Assembly: GCA_044867425.1 (NCBI GenBank)
Contig: JBIOUX010000029.1
Coordinates: 1-64,000 of the forward strand
Source: CAWBJP01 sp044867425
GTDB taxonomy: Bacteria; Actinomycetota; Acidimicrobiia; IMCC26256; BP-133
Reading direction: 5' to 3'
Length of the DNA stretch: 64,000 nt
The position numbers were made by a program, and so were the translations under genes. This document shows positions 27,260 through 35,931 of the stretch, piece by piece (positions within the stretch are counted from its first letter, which is position 1; every line of letters starts with the position of its first letter). Under the pieces are notes generated by a model that saw only the letters and a program-made list of their open reading frames with translations, was not told the DNA's origin and searched no databases.

Positions 27260-27640
27260 GTGAGCCAAGCCCGATTGATCGAGGTGGAGCTGTTCGTGAC
27301 CGACATCGAGCGGGCCGTCGGTTTGTACCGCGACGTCATCGGCCTGCCCCTCGAGGGCCACGCCCACGCCGAGGGCGACCCGATCCACCACCACGCCGCC
27401 TGGGGCGACTGGGAGGCAGGTCCCGAGGGCGGCTTCCTGCTCTTCAGCATCTACGCCGCCGGGGGCGGCGAGGCCACCCGCTCCTCGTTCGGGTTCAGCG
27501 TCGACGACCTCGACGCCGTCCACGGCCAGGTGGAGGCCAGTGGCACCAAGGTGGTCCAGCCTCCTACCACCCGGCCCTGGGGCCGGAGCGCCACCTACCA
27601 GGACGCCGACGGCAACACCGTCTCCCTCACCCAGGCCTGA
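27260..27640 (+). CDS. VOC/glyoxalase-fold protein
   Basis: 126 residues, one vicinal-oxygen-chelate unit: IEVELFVTDIERAVGLYRDVIGL at the start and ATYQDADGNTVSL at the end, the typical closing strand with a metal-ligand-like position. It may be a dioxygenase, glyoxalase or resistance protein. GTG 27260 follows GAGGAGGGA. It is the first gene right of dif and is on the plus strand, against the local trend. Confidence 0.8.
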   Translation: MSQARLIEVELFVTDIERAVGLYRDVIGLPLEGHAHAEGDPIHHHAAWGDWEAGPEGGFLLFSIYAAGGGEATRSSFGFSVDDLDAVHGQVEASGTKVVQPPTTRPWGRSATYQDADGNTVSLTQA

Positions 27641-27808
27641 GCGCAAGCGAGGACAAACCGTAAAGACCACTCCTGGGGGCCGTAGGGCCACCTCCCCTGG
27701 TCATTTCGGACGGTCGACGCCTGGATCATCGGTGCCATCCAGAAAATGACCCGGCCGCAACGGCCCGGATCCGGAACAAAGCCGCGCCCCCGGAACTTGG
27801 TCCTCTCG

Positions 27809-28249
27809 ATGAAGAGCACGCTGAGCCCCCAAAAGACATCGTTCGTTGAGTTCGCCCGGGCGGCGCTCGAGCGGGCGGAGACGATCCTGGCCCGCGTCGA
27901 AGCGGACGGCGACGCCCACGCCATCGAGAAGTGGCGGCGGGTGGTCACCTCCCTCGAGGCGGAGCAGCCCGGGGAGCGGCCACGGCCGTGCCCCGCTCCT
28001 CGTAACGCCCCGGCCGTCCCCGAGACGCCCGCCCGCCGCCGGGCTCAGGCATTCCCAGAGCGGTGCCGCTCCCCCATCTCGAGCCCGATCGAGATGACCG
28101 CCCCGATGACGGCCATGACCGTGGCCATCCGCAGGCCCAACTGGAGGCGATCCTGGCGGGCGAGGTGGCAGCGCCCTCCAACCTGTCCGAACAGGTTGTC
28201 CAGCTCCTGCACGGCGGGGCCGCACCGGGTCCGGCCATCCGGTTCATAG
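27809..28249 (+). CDS. Hypothetical protein with helical N-terminus
   Basis: 146 residues. The first 55 (FVEFARAALERAETILARVE and IEKWRRVVTSLEAE) form amphipathic helices with good codon bias. The later part is Pro/Arg-rich and overlaps the convergent membrane-protein gene by 205 bases, so the natural protein may be shorter or the 3' end altered. It is not recognised. Confidence 0.4.
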   Translation: MKSTLSPQKTSFVEFARAALERAETILARVEADGDAHAIEKWRRVVTSLEAEQPGERPRPCPAPRNAPAVPETPARRRAQAFPERCRSPISSPIEMTAPMTAMTVAIRRPNWRRSWRARWQRPPTCPNRLSSSCTAGPHRVRPSGS

Positions 28250-28332
28250 GCGGTCGTGTTCCCCAGCCAGAGGACGGCCAGAGCCGTGCCGATGAGGACG
28301 GCGGTCACCAGGGGCACGATCCCGCGGCGCAT
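28045..28332 (-). CDS. Small two-helix membrane protein
   Basis: 95 residues. The N-terminal helix (IVPLVTAVLIGTALAVLWLG) and C-terminal helix (MATVMAVIGAVISIGLEMG) flank an external loop with two cysteines. The function is unknown. It lies 9 bases upstream of the amidohydrolase 3' end on the same strand and converges with the gene at 27809. Confidence 0.55.
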   Translation of the reverse strand: MRRGIVPLVTAVLIGTALAVLWLGNTTAYEPDGRTRCGPAVQELDNLFGQVGGRCHLARQDRLQLGLRMATVMAVIGAVISIGLEMGERHRSGNA

Positions 28333-28341
28333 CCGGCCAGG

Positions 28342-29460
28342 TCAGGCGGTTGCTTCCAGCCCGTAGAGGCGACGGGCGTTGCCGGCCAGGATCATCTCCG
28401 CCCACTCGAGCGCGACCGGCTCCCCCACCGCCTGCTCCCCCACCAGCCGGCCCAGCGCACCGGCCAGGGCGTCACGCCACCAGCGGGCAGCCAGGAAGAA
28501 CATCTCCGGCGCCCGGGACGCGTCGGTGGCGAAGAGGACCTTCGTGGCCGGCGCCAGCTCCAGCGCCTCGAACAGCAGCTCGCTCCCCCGGTGACTGACG
28601 AGCAGGAGCGTCAACGACAGGTCGACGAACACGTGGCTGTGGACGTGGGCCAGCCAGGCCGCCTGACGGACATAGGGGTAGCAGTGGAGCAGCACCACCG
28701 GCACCCCGGCGGCGCCGGCCTCGGCGATGACCCGGCCGAGGAGCGAGGGGTCGGCGCGGTGCAGGTCGAGGTCGGCGTCGCCGATGCCGGTGTGGATCTG
28801 CAGGGGTACGGGCCCATGAGCCTGGGCCACCTCCAGTGCCTCCCTCAGGAAGAAGGCGATGAGGGCCGGATGGACGAGGCGATGGGAGCCGGACGCCCGC
28901 CACGCCCGGTAGGCGGACCGCGACTCGTCCCCTTCGGGATGGGGCAGGTCGAGTCCGCAGCGATAGGCGGCGATCGTCTTGAGCCCCACCGCCCCGCCGG
29001 CCAGGGCGGCGGCCAGCGACTCCCGGAAGTCCTCCCGCAGGACTTCGAAGGGCGGCCAGCCCCGCGCCGCCGACTCCACCACCGATTCGATCCGCACCAG
29101 CCGGCGCACCGGACAACCGGCCAGATCGGCATGGGCGGCGAGACCCAGCGATCGGGCGACCGGGAAACCGTCGTCGACGAAGAGCGCCTCGAACCGGCAG
29201 GCCGACATCAACCGCTTGGCGTGGGCCTCGAAGCCGGCGGTCCGGCGGGCTTGGGCCAGCGCCGCCTCGTCGGCTACCTCCAGATCGGCCAGCGCCCGGC
29301 GGTAGGCGGGATGGTGTCGCATCTGGGCCCGCTGGTCGGCCTGCGCGCTCTCGGACAGCAGGTCGGGCAGGGCCCACTCCCGCTCGGGGCCGGACAGCTG
29401 ATGGGCGTGCTGGTCGATCGCCGCCATCTCCTCCACCGCCGCCCGCAGCTCCCCCACCAT
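28342..29460 (-). CDS. Amidohydrolase (FluG N-terminal-like)
   Basis: 372 residues. AIDQHAHQL near the start carries the HxH metal motif, LQIHTGIGD and LLHCYPY supply further histidines, and FATDASRAPEMFF the late Asp. This is the amidohydrolase-2 TIM barrel that in fungal FluG is fused to a glutamine synthetase. Here the glutamine synthetase-like gene directly precedes it with a 4-base gap, so the two parts are separate but co-expressed. It probably hydrolyses a gamma-glutamyl or related amide. Confidence 0.82.
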   Translation of the reverse strand: MVGELRAAVEEMAAIDQHAHQLSGPEREWALPDLLSESAQADQRAQMRHHPAYRRALADLEVADEAALAQARRTAGFEAHAKRLMSACRFEALFVDDGFPVARSLGLAAHADLAGCPVRRLVRIESVVESAARGWPPFEVLREDFRESLAAALAGGAVGLKTIAAYRCGLDLPHPEGDESRSAYRAWRASGSHRLVHPALIAFFLREALEVAQAHGPVPLQIHTGIGDADLDLHRADPSLLGRVIAEAGAAGVPVVLLHCYPYVRQAAWLAHVHSHVFVDLSLTLLLVSHRGSELLFEALELAPATKVLFATDASRAPEMFFLAARWWRDALAGALGRLVGEQAVGEPVALEWAEMILAGNARRLYGLEATA

Positions 29461-29464
29461 GGCG

Positions 29465-30808
29465 TCAGTACTTGAGGAAGTGGTGGCGGTACTCGAAGGC
29501 GTCGTCGTGGGCGGCGTAGGCGACGACCTCCGAGCGCCGCACGGCCAGGTAGGCCTGGGCCAGCGGCTCGCCCAGGGCCTCCATCAGCACGAAGTCGGCC
29601 TCCAGGGCGTCGAGGGCGTCGGCCAGGGTCTGGGGGTAGCGGGCCGCCCCCGCCGCCTGGCGCTCCTCCTCCGACAGGTCGGCCGGATCCACGGTCACGG
29701 GCCTCGGCGGTTCGAGCTTCTGGCGGATGCCGTCGAGGCCGGCAGCCACCAGCCCACCGAAGGCGAGATAGGGGTTGGCGGAGGCGTCGGCGGGCTTCAG
29801 CTCCAGGTTGGTCGAGGTCTCCTCGGCGCCCCAGAAGGTGGACGGCACCCGCACCGTCGCCTCCCGGTTGTCGGGCCCCCAGCACACATAGGCCGAGCTC
29901 CACGACCGGGGCTGCAGGCGGCGGTAGGAGTTCACCGACGGGGCGGTGAGGGCCAGCAGGCCGGGGGCATGGGCGAGCACGCCGGCCACGAACCGCTCGG
30001 CCAGCGCCGACAGGCCGAAGCGGCCGGCCGGGTCGAAGAAGGCGTTCCGCTCCCCCTCCCAGGCGCTGAAGTGGATGTGGGCGCCGTTGCCGGCCGCCTC
30101 GGGCCAGGGCTTGGGGGCCAGGGAGGCGGCCAGCCCGAAGCCGTCGGCCACGGCCCGGATCGTCTCCCGCACCAGGATCTGGGTGTCGGCGGCGGCGAGC
30201 AGGGGCCGGGGGGCGACGGAGAGCTCCTGCTGGCCCCAGCCGAGCTCGGGGTAGTACTGCTCCAGCTCGATCCGCTGAGCCGAGAGGGCCTCCACCAGGG
30301 CGTCGGTGACCTCGGCGGCGGCGGCCATGCCCACCGTCGAGAAGCACAGGCTCTCGTCGATGGGGGCAAACCCCTCGCCCATCGGGCGGACCAGGGCGAA
30401 CTCGTTCTCCACCGCCGCCCGCAGGTGGAGGCCCTCCTCCCCCAGGCGTTCCACCATGCGGCGCAGGAAGTGCCGGGGCCCGACGGGATCGGGCTCCCCG
30501 TCGAGGCCGACGTGGTCGCAGAGCATGGCCGCCGACCGGGGGGCGTAGGGCAGGATGGTCAACGTGTCCGGGTCGGGCACGAGGCGGACCTCGCCCACCG
30601 GACCCAGGCCGGGCACGGATTGGAGCTGATCGAGGGAGTTCATGGCCGACATGGCCACCGTGAGGCCGATGCCGGTGCGCATGCGCTCGGTCAGGCGGCC
30701 CACCGCCGTGGTCTTGCCCCGGACGGTCCCGCCGTTGTCGCAGTAGAGGAAGCGGACCAGGCGCACCCCCGCCATCTCGCAGGCGGCGAGCACCTCGTCC
30801 GGGGTCAC
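29465..30808 (-). CDS. Glutamine synthetase-like gamma-glutamyl ligase
   Basis: 447 residues. VENEFALV carries catalytic Glu residues, GNGAHIHFS the His motif, NREATVRVP and the NLELKPADASANPY segment the C-terminal active site. It lacks the adenylylation tail of GlnA-I and resembles PuuA/GlnA3-type enzymes that glutamylate polyamines or other amines. GTG 30808 overlaps the stop of the upstream gamma-glutamyl hydrolase gene (GTGA). Confidence 0.85.
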   Translation of the reverse strand: MTPDEVLAACEMAGVRLVRFLYCDNGGTVRGKTTAVGRLTERMRTGIGLTVAMSAMNSLDQLQSVPGLGPVGEVRLVPDPDTLTILPYAPRSAAMLCDHVGLDGEPDPVGPRHFLRRMVERLGEEGLHLRAAVENEFALVRPMGEGFAPIDESLCFSTVGMAAAAEVTDALVEALSAQRIELEQYYPELGWGQQELSVAPRPLLAAADTQILVRETIRAVADGFGLAASLAPKPWPEAAGNGAHIHFSAWEGERNAFFDPAGRFGLSALAERFVAGVLAHAPGLLALTAPSVNSYRRLQPRSWSSAYVCWGPDNREATVRVPSTFWGAEETSTNLELKPADASANPYLAFGGLVAAGLDGIRQKLEPPRPVTVDPADLSEEERQAAGAARYPQTLADALDALEADFVLMEALGEPLAQAYLAVRRSEVVAYAAHDDAFEYRHHFLKY

Positions 30809-31539
30809 CGCCCTCTGGCCTCGGCCACGAAGGCGCCGAACAGCGCCTGCTGGAGCGGGTCGGCGGCAGCCGTGGCCTCGCTGTGCCACTGGATGCCGAC
30901 CACCCACCCGTCCTCGTGCTCCACCCCTTCCAGCAGGCCATCGTCGGCCCAGGCCACTGGCACCAGCCCCTCCCCCAGGCGGTCCACGGCCTGGTGGTGG
31001 TGGGAGAAGGTCTGGGCCCGGTCAGCGCCGATCGCCTTGCGCAACCGGGTGCCGGCTTCGATGCGGACGTCGTGGAGCACGCCTTCGCTGCCGTCGGGGC
31101 TGCGATGCGGAACCAGGTGCTCCCAGTCGTTGATGTGCTGGTGGAGGGTTCCCCCCAGAGCCACGTTGAGGACCTGGATCCCCCGGCAGATGGCCAGGGT
31201 GGGGACGCTGGTCTCGACGGCGGCCCGCAGCAGCGGGATCTCGAACCCGTCCCGGGCGGGATTCACGTAGGCCACCTCGGGGCGGGCCTCGGCGCCGTAA
31301 CGGGCGGGGTCCACGTCCCCGCCGCCCACCACCACCAGGGCTTCGAAGCGGGAGAGCCGTTGGGCCGCTTCGGCGTCGTCCAGAGCCACCGGCATGAGGA
31401 TGACGCCGTCGGCGCCGGCCCGGTCCAGCGCCTCCAGGTAGGCGACGGGGGTGGCGATGGACCCCTGGCGCCACCCCAGCACCCCCCCGGCGGTGATGGG
31501 GACGCCGGTCACGGCGATGAGCGGTCGGGAACCTGGCAT
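30805..31539 (-). CDS. Class I glutamine amidotransferase-like gamma-glutamyl hydrolase (PuuD-like)
   Basis: 244 residues. LAICRGIQ holds the nucleophile Cys and VVGIQWHSE the His/Glu of the triad. FEALVVVGGGDVDPARYG is typical of the PuuD family, which cleaves gamma-glutamyl-GABA. With the following ligase and amidohydrolase it suggests a gamma-glutamylated amine breakdown pathway. The strong hairpin 31558-31586 lies just upstream. Confidence 0.85.
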   Translation of the reverse strand: MPGSRPLIAVTGVPITAGGVLGWRQGSIATPVAYLEALDRAGADGVILMPVALDDAEAAQRLSRFEALVVVGGGDVDPARYGAEARPEVAYVNPARDGFEIPLLRAAVETSVPTLAICRGIQVLNVALGGTLHQHINDWEHLVPHRSPDGSEGVLHDVRIEAGTRLRKAIGADRAQTFSHHHQAVDRLGEGLVPVAWADDGLLEGVEHEDGWVVGIQWHSEATAAADPLQQALFGAFVAEARGR

Positions 31540-31557
31540 TGGACAGAGCGTATCGGG

Positions 31558-31586
31558 CAGGGCCCCGGGGTTCGCCCGGGGCCCTG
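31558..31586 (-). terminator. Strong hairpin, likely terminator
   Basis: Perfect 12-bp stem CAGGGCCCCGGG / CCCGGGGCCCTG with loop GTTCG lies 27 bases after the stop of the minus-strand gene at 31613 and ahead of the PuuD-like gene. There is no T run, which is common in high-GC actinobacteria. Confidence 0.6.
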
Positions 31587-31612
31587 GTCGCTGGCTTCGG
31601 TGCCGGCGTCGG

Positions 31613-32113
31613 TCAGAACTTGTCGGGGAACTGCTTGACGATGGTGGTGGACAGCGGGTTGGCGATCATCGACATGTGGTGGGCGGACGAACGCAGGTTG
31701 GTGTAGGCCTTGGCGTAGTCCTTGGCCGCCTGGGCGTCGATCACGTCCTTGAGCGTGAGGATGTGAGTCTTGACCAGCTCGGCCACGGTGGCCGGAGGGA
31801 GCTCGGGGCTGGCCGAGTTGAGGAAGGCACCGAAGTCCTTGGTGTAGTTGGCGAGATCGGTGACGGCCTGGTCCTGCTTGGCCTGGTCCTTGGCCGCCAG
31901 ACCCTTCGTGTAGTCGACCACGAAGCCGATGTGTTTCTTCCACAACGGGTCGAAGGCCTTGCCCACCTCGGCCCCGAAGACGCTGCTGATGGCCTCGGTC
32001 AGGGAGTTGGAGTTGGCGTCGAGGGCGGCGGCGGCGGCCGTGAACTCATCCGAGCGCCCGCCCAGGGCGGCGTTGGCGGCGGCGGCGGCGAGCACCACGT
32101 GCTCCTGGAACAT
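31613..32113 (-). CDS. All-helical hypothetical protein
   Basis: 166 residues from ATG 32113, rich in Ala, Lys and His (EHVVLAAAAANAALGG, KKHIGFVVDYTKGLA, SSAHHMSMIANPL). It looks like a four-helix bundle, perhaps metal binding, but I do not recognise it. The same frame is open upstream to the stop of ogt at 32174 and encodes a protein-like segment (DSPAAQLRSNLTG), so the true start may be a non-standard codon there or the 5' end may be lost. Confidence 0.55.
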   Translation of the reverse strand: MFQEHVVLAAAAANAALGGRSDEFTAAAAALDANSNSLTEAISSVFGAEVGKAFDPLWKKHIGFVVDYTKGLAAKDQAKQDQAVTDLANYTKDFGAFLNSASPELPPATVAELVKTHILTLKDVIDAQAAKDYAKAYTNLRSSAHHMSMIANPLSTTIVKQFPDKF

Positions 32114-32173
32114 GCCGGTGAGGTTCGACCGCAGCTGGGCGGCCGGGGAGTCGGGGCCAAAAGAAACTCCGCC

Positions 32174-32668
32174 TCAGCCGGGAAGCACGACGCCCTCGGC
32201 CTTGAGCAGGGCCCGCTTCGTGCGGGGGCCGCCCCAGCCGAAGTGGCCGAGCGTCCCGTCGGAACGGATCACCCGGTGGCAGGGCACGAGGAAGGAGACC
32301 GGGTTGCGTCCCAGAGCGGTGCCGGTGGCCCGCACGGCGGCAGGCTTGCCCGCTTCGTTGGCCACCCAGGCGTAGCTGCGCACCTCGCCGTAGGGAATGC
32401 TCCGGGTGGCCTCCAGGACGGCCCGAGGGAAGGGCCGGAGATGGTCCAGATCCAGCCGCAGCGAGGCCGGCACCCGGCCGGTCTCGAGGGCCCGCACCAG
32501 TGCCGCCGGGGGCCGGGCGCCAGGCCGCAGCGGGCGTTCGAAGCGAGCCACGAACCGGTCGACGAAGACCGACTCGTCGTCGGTGAGCGTCACGAAGGAG
32601 ACACCCCGCGGGTTCCAGGCCACGAACAGGCGGCCGGCGATCCCGTCGATGGCCAGATACTCGTCCAC
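32174..32668 (-). CDS. ogt: Methylated-DNA-protein-cysteine methyltransferase
   Basis: 164 residues. IPYGEVRSYAW, RATGTALGRNP and the active-site VPCHRVI (Cys130) are the Ada/Ogt signatures. It directly reverses O6-alkylguanine by suicide transfer to Cys. The helical gene at 32113 follows in the same reading frame after the stop. Confidence 0.92.
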   Translation of the reverse strand: MDEYLAIDGIAGRLFVAWNPRGVSFVTLTDDESVFVDRFVARFERPLRPGARPPAALVRALETGRVPASLRLDLDHLRPFPRAVLEATRSIPYGEVRSYAWVANEAGKPAAVRATGTALGRNPVSFLVPCHRVIRSDGTLGHFGWGGPRTKRALLKAEGVVLPG

Positions 32669-32720
32669 CCGCCTCCCGCCTCAGGCCGTGACCGGCCGGG
32701 CGGGACGGGTTCCCCGGCGC

Positions 32721-32978
32721 TCAGCGCGGCGGGGGGGCGGGCGGAGGATAGGCGTAGGGCCGGCGACCCTCGCCGGCGTCCTCATCGCCCTCGCCGTCCT
32801 CGCCGTCCTCGGCTGCCCCCGGTGCGGGCAACTGGGGTGGGGTGTCGGGATCGGGGTACTCCCCGCCTCCTTCGATGGCGTCCTGGCCCGCGGACTGCTG
32901 GCGGGGGACGCGCACGCCCTCTTCGGTTTCGAGGGGTTCGCCGGTGTACAGGGGGGCTTCAGGGTCACGTTCGGCCAT
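32721..32978 (-). CDS. Small acidic Pro/Gly-rich hypothetical protein
   Basis: 85 residues, mostly disordered (PDPDTPPQLPAPG, EDGEDGEGDEDAGEG). The ordered start MAERDPEAPLYTGEPLETEE is the most gene-like part. It lies 10 bases after gcvPB on the same strand, so it is probably the last gene of the glycine cleavage operon. The function is unknown. Confidence 0.5.
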   Translation of the reverse strand: MAERDPEAPLYTGEPLETEEGVRVPRQQSAGQDAIEGGGEYPDPDTPPQLPAPGAAEDGEDGEGDEDAGEGRRPYAYPPPAPPPR

Positions 32979-32988
32979 ACCCCCAGTC

Positions 32989-34530
32989 CTACCCCTCCGG
33001 CTCCCAGCGCAGACGCAGCCGCCGGGCGGCGGCCGCCTCGTCGACCCGTCCGACGGGCGTGGTCCGGGGCGCGGCCCGGGCCGCCGCGCCCCCGTCGGCC
33101 TCGGCCTCGGCGGCCACCAGCAACAGCGCCTGGGCCAGGGCCTCGACCGTCTGGGGGCTCTCGGTCTCGGTCGGCTCCACCATCAGCGCCTCGTCCACGA
33201 TGAGGGGGAAGTACATGGTGGGCGGGTGGAACCCCTCCTCGATCAGGCGCTTGGCCAGGTCGAGGGCCTTGGCCCCGTGCTCCTTGCGCAGCCGGGCCGA
33301 GGAGGCGACGAACTCGTGCATGCAGGGGGCGTCGTAGGGGAAGTCGTACACGCCCCGCAGCCGTTCCTTCAGGTAGCGGGCGTTGAGAACGGCACACTCC
33401 CCCACCCGGCCCAGCCCGTCGCCGCCGTTGGCCAGGATGTAGGCGTAGGCCCGGGCCAGCACCATGGCGTTGCCGTGCCAGCCGTGGATCCGGCCGATGG
33501 ACCGCTCCGGGGTGACCCACTGGTAGCGGTCGGGATCCTCCGGCGCCGGGCGGGGCAGGGGTCCGGGCAGGAAGGGCGCCAGGCGCTCCGACACCGCCAC
33601 CGGCCCGGCCCCGGGACCGCCGCCCCCATGCGGGGTGGCGAAGGTCTTGTGCAGGTTCAGGTGGACGATGTCGAACCCCATGTCGCCGGGCCGGACCTTG
33701 CCCAGGATGGCGTTCAGGTTGGCCCCGTCGTAGTAGAGGAGCCCCTCCACCTCGTGGATGGCCCGGGCGATGGCGACGATGTCGGTTTCGAACAGGCCCA
33801 AGGTGTTGGGGTTGGTGAGCATCAGCCCGGCGGTGTCGGCGTCGACCAGGCCGACCAGCGCCTCCAGGTCGATCAGCCCCCGGGCATCGGAGGGCACCTC
33901 GATGGCGTCGTAGCCGGCCAGGGTGACCGACGCCGGGTTGGTGCCATGGGCGGAGTCGGGAATCAGCACCTTGGTCGGCGACCGGCCCTGGGCATGGTGC
34001 CAGGCCCGCATCAGCAGCAATCCGGTCAGCTCTCCGGCGGCGCCGGCGGCGGGCTGGAGCGTGGCCGCGGCCGTGCCCGTGGTGGCGCACAGCGCCCGCT
34101 CCAGCTGGTAGAGGAGCGCCAGCCAACCCTGGACCTGTTCGGCGGGCTGGGCGGGATGGCAGCCGGCCAGGCCCGCCAGCGCCGCCACCGCGTCGCACAG
34201 CTTCGGGTTGTACTTCATGGTGCACGACCCGAGCGGGTAGGCGCCGTGGTCGACCGAGTAGTTGCGGTGGGTGAGCCGGGAGACGTGCGCCACCAGGTCC
34301 CGCTCGGACACCTCGGGGAGGGCCGGAGGGCGGGCCGCCAGGTGCTCGGGGGGGACGAGCTCCTCCGCCGGCCAGTCGGGGACGCCGGTGTCGCGAAAGG
34401 AGAACCCGCGGCGTCCGGGCGAGGACAGCTCCAGGAGCGTGGGTTCTGCCTCCCGGCCCATGAGCGGGGCCGAAGCGGCCCGCCCCGCACTGGGCCGGGC
34501 CAGGAGCTCGGGCACAGGGGGGGAGGTCAT
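32989..34530 (-). CDS. gcvPB: Glycine dehydrogenase (decarboxylating) subunit 2
   Basis: 513 residues. NLHKTFATPHGGGGPG contains the PLP lysine, and CTMKYNPK and DSAHGTNPAS are typical of the P-protein C-terminal half. With GcvPA it decarboxylates glycine and loads the aminomethyl group on GcvH. The ATG overlaps the gcvPA stop (ATGA). The last 30 residues are a low-complexity tail. Confidence 0.93.
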   Translation of the reverse strand: MTSPPVPELLARPSAGRAASAPLMGREAEPTLLELSSPGRRGFSFRDTGVPDWPAEELVPPEHLAARPPALPEVSERDLVAHVSRLTHRNYSVDHGAYPLGSCTMKYNPKLCDAVAALAGLAGCHPAQPAEQVQGWLALLYQLERALCATTGTAAATLQPAAGAAGELTGLLLMRAWHHAQGRSPTKVLIPDSAHGTNPASVTLAGYDAIEVPSDARGLIDLEALVGLVDADTAGLMLTNPNTLGLFETDIVAIARAIHEVEGLLYYDGANLNAILGKVRPGDMGFDIVHLNLHKTFATPHGGGGPGAGPVAVSERLAPFLPGPLPRPAPEDPDRYQWVTPERSIGRIHGWHGNAMVLARAYAYILANGGDGLGRVGECAVLNARYLKERLRGVYDFPYDAPCMHEFVASSARLRKEHGAKALDLAKRLIEEGFHPPTMYFPLIVDEALMVEPTETESPQTVEALAQALLLVAAEAEADGGAAARAAPRTTPVGRVDEAAAARRLRLRWEPEG

Positions 34531-35876
34531 CACCCCACCGCCTTCTCGAAGGCGGCGGCGAAGGCGTCGATGTCGGCCCGGGTGCGGGTCTCGGTCACGG
34601 TCACGAGCACGGTCTCCCCCAGCTCGGGATAGTCGACGGACAGGTCGAGGCCGCCGAGGAAGCCGGCCTCGGCCAGGCGCTCCAGGACCACCGCGGCGGG
34701 CTCGGGGGTGCGCACCGGGAACTCGTAGAGGGTGGCGGCCGGGGTGGCCGGCTCCACCCCGGGGATCCGGCCCAGCGCCTCCCGGGCGTAGCGGGCCCCC
34801 CGGGCGCAGCGCAGCGCCAGCTCCCGCAGCCCCACCGGGCCGAGCCAGGCCATGTGCAGGGCGGTGGTGATGGCGATGAGCGTCTGGTTGGTGCACACGT
34901 TGGAGGACGCCTGAGCCCGGCGGATGTGCTGCTCCCGGGTCGACAGCGTGAGGACGTAGGCCCGGCGCCCTTCGGTGTCGGTGGTCTCCCCCACCAGCCG
35001 GCCCGGAAGCCAGCGGCGTACGAAGGGCGCCTGCTTGCAGGCGAAGAGCCCCACGTAGGGGCCGCCGAAGACGAGCGGGGTCCCCAGCGCCTGGCCCTCC
35101 CCCACGGCCACGTCGGCTCCGGCTTCGCCCACCGTTCGCAGCAGGCCGGCGGCCACCGGATCGACGGAGGCGACGCACAGGGCGCCGGCGGCGTGGGCTC
35201 GCTCGGCGGCGCCGGCCACGTCCTCCAGGGCGCCCAGGTGGTTGGGTTGGGCCAGCAGCAAGGCGGCGGCCTCGCCCAGGTCGTGGGGCCAGGCCGTCAC
35301 CCCGTCGCGCAGCGGCGCCTCCCGTACCTCGAGCCTCGGTCCGCACAGGGTCTCGATCACCGCCCGCACCGCCGGGCGCACGCCCCGCGACACCCACACC
35401 AGCTTCCGGCCGGTGGCCGCCGCAGCCAGGTTGAGTCCCTCCACGGCGGCGGAGGCGCCGTCGTAGAGGGAGGCGTTGGCCACGTCCATGCCGGTGACGG
35501 CGCAGAGCATGCTCTGGTATTCGAACAGGGCCTGGAGCACACCCTGGGACAGCTCCGGCTGGTACGGGGTGTAGGAGGTGACGAACTCGGAGCGTCCGGC
35601 CAACGCCCGCACGGCGGCGGGGATGTCGTGCTCGTAGGCGCCGCCGCCGGCGAAGCAGACGAGATTCCCACCGGCCCCGGTGGGCTGGTTGCGACCCGCC
35701 AGCTCGGACAGGTCGCCGACCACGTCGGCCTCGGAGCGCCCGTCGGCCAGGTCGAGCCCCCCGGCCAGACGCACCGCGGCCGGGATGTGCTCGAAGAGCT
35801 CGTCCAGGTCGGAGAGGCCGAGGAAGCCGAGCATGGCCTGGATCTCGGCGTCGGTGTGGGGAACGAAATCAGCCAC
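34530..35876 (-). CDS. gcvPA: Glycine dehydrogenase (decarboxylating) subunit 1
   Basis: 448 residues. The opening FVPHTDAEIQAMLGFLG, the segment TSYTPYQPELSQGVLQALFE and the later ASSNVCTNQTL match the N-terminal half of P-protein. The split P-protein is seen in Gram-positive and thermophilic bacteria. It lies 55 bases downstream of gcvT. I see no glycine riboswitch in the spacer. Confidence 0.93.
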   Translation of the reverse strand: MADFVPHTDAEIQAMLGFLGLSDLDELFEHIPAAVRLAGGLDLADGRSEADVVGDLSELAGRNQPTGAGGNLVCFAGGGAYEHDIPAAVRALAGRSEFVTSYTPYQPELSQGVLQALFEYQSMLCAVTGMDVANASLYDGASAAVEGLNLAAAATGRKLVWVSRGVRPAVRAVIETLCGPRLEVREAPLRDGVTAWPHDLGEAAALLLAQPNHLGALEDVAGAAERAHAAGALCVASVDPVAAGLLRTVGEAGADVAVGEGQALGTPLVFGGPYVGLFACKQAPFVRRWLPGRLVGETTDTEGRRAYVLTLSTREQHIRRAQASSNVCTNQTLIAITTALHMAWLGPVGLRELALRCARGARYAREALGRIPGVEPATPAATLYEFPVRTPEPAAVVLERLAEAGFLGGLDLSVDYPELGETVLVTVTETRTRADIDAFAAAFEKAVG

Positions 35877-35931
35877 GGGGCGGCAGGCTACCGCCCGCCG
35901 GGACCGCTCAGTCCCGTGGAGACCAAAGGTT

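Noticed and set aside
32989..35876. Large arginine/proline-rich frames opposite to the gcvP genes.
   Set aside because: They arise from high third-position GC on the coding strand and lack start signals or domains.
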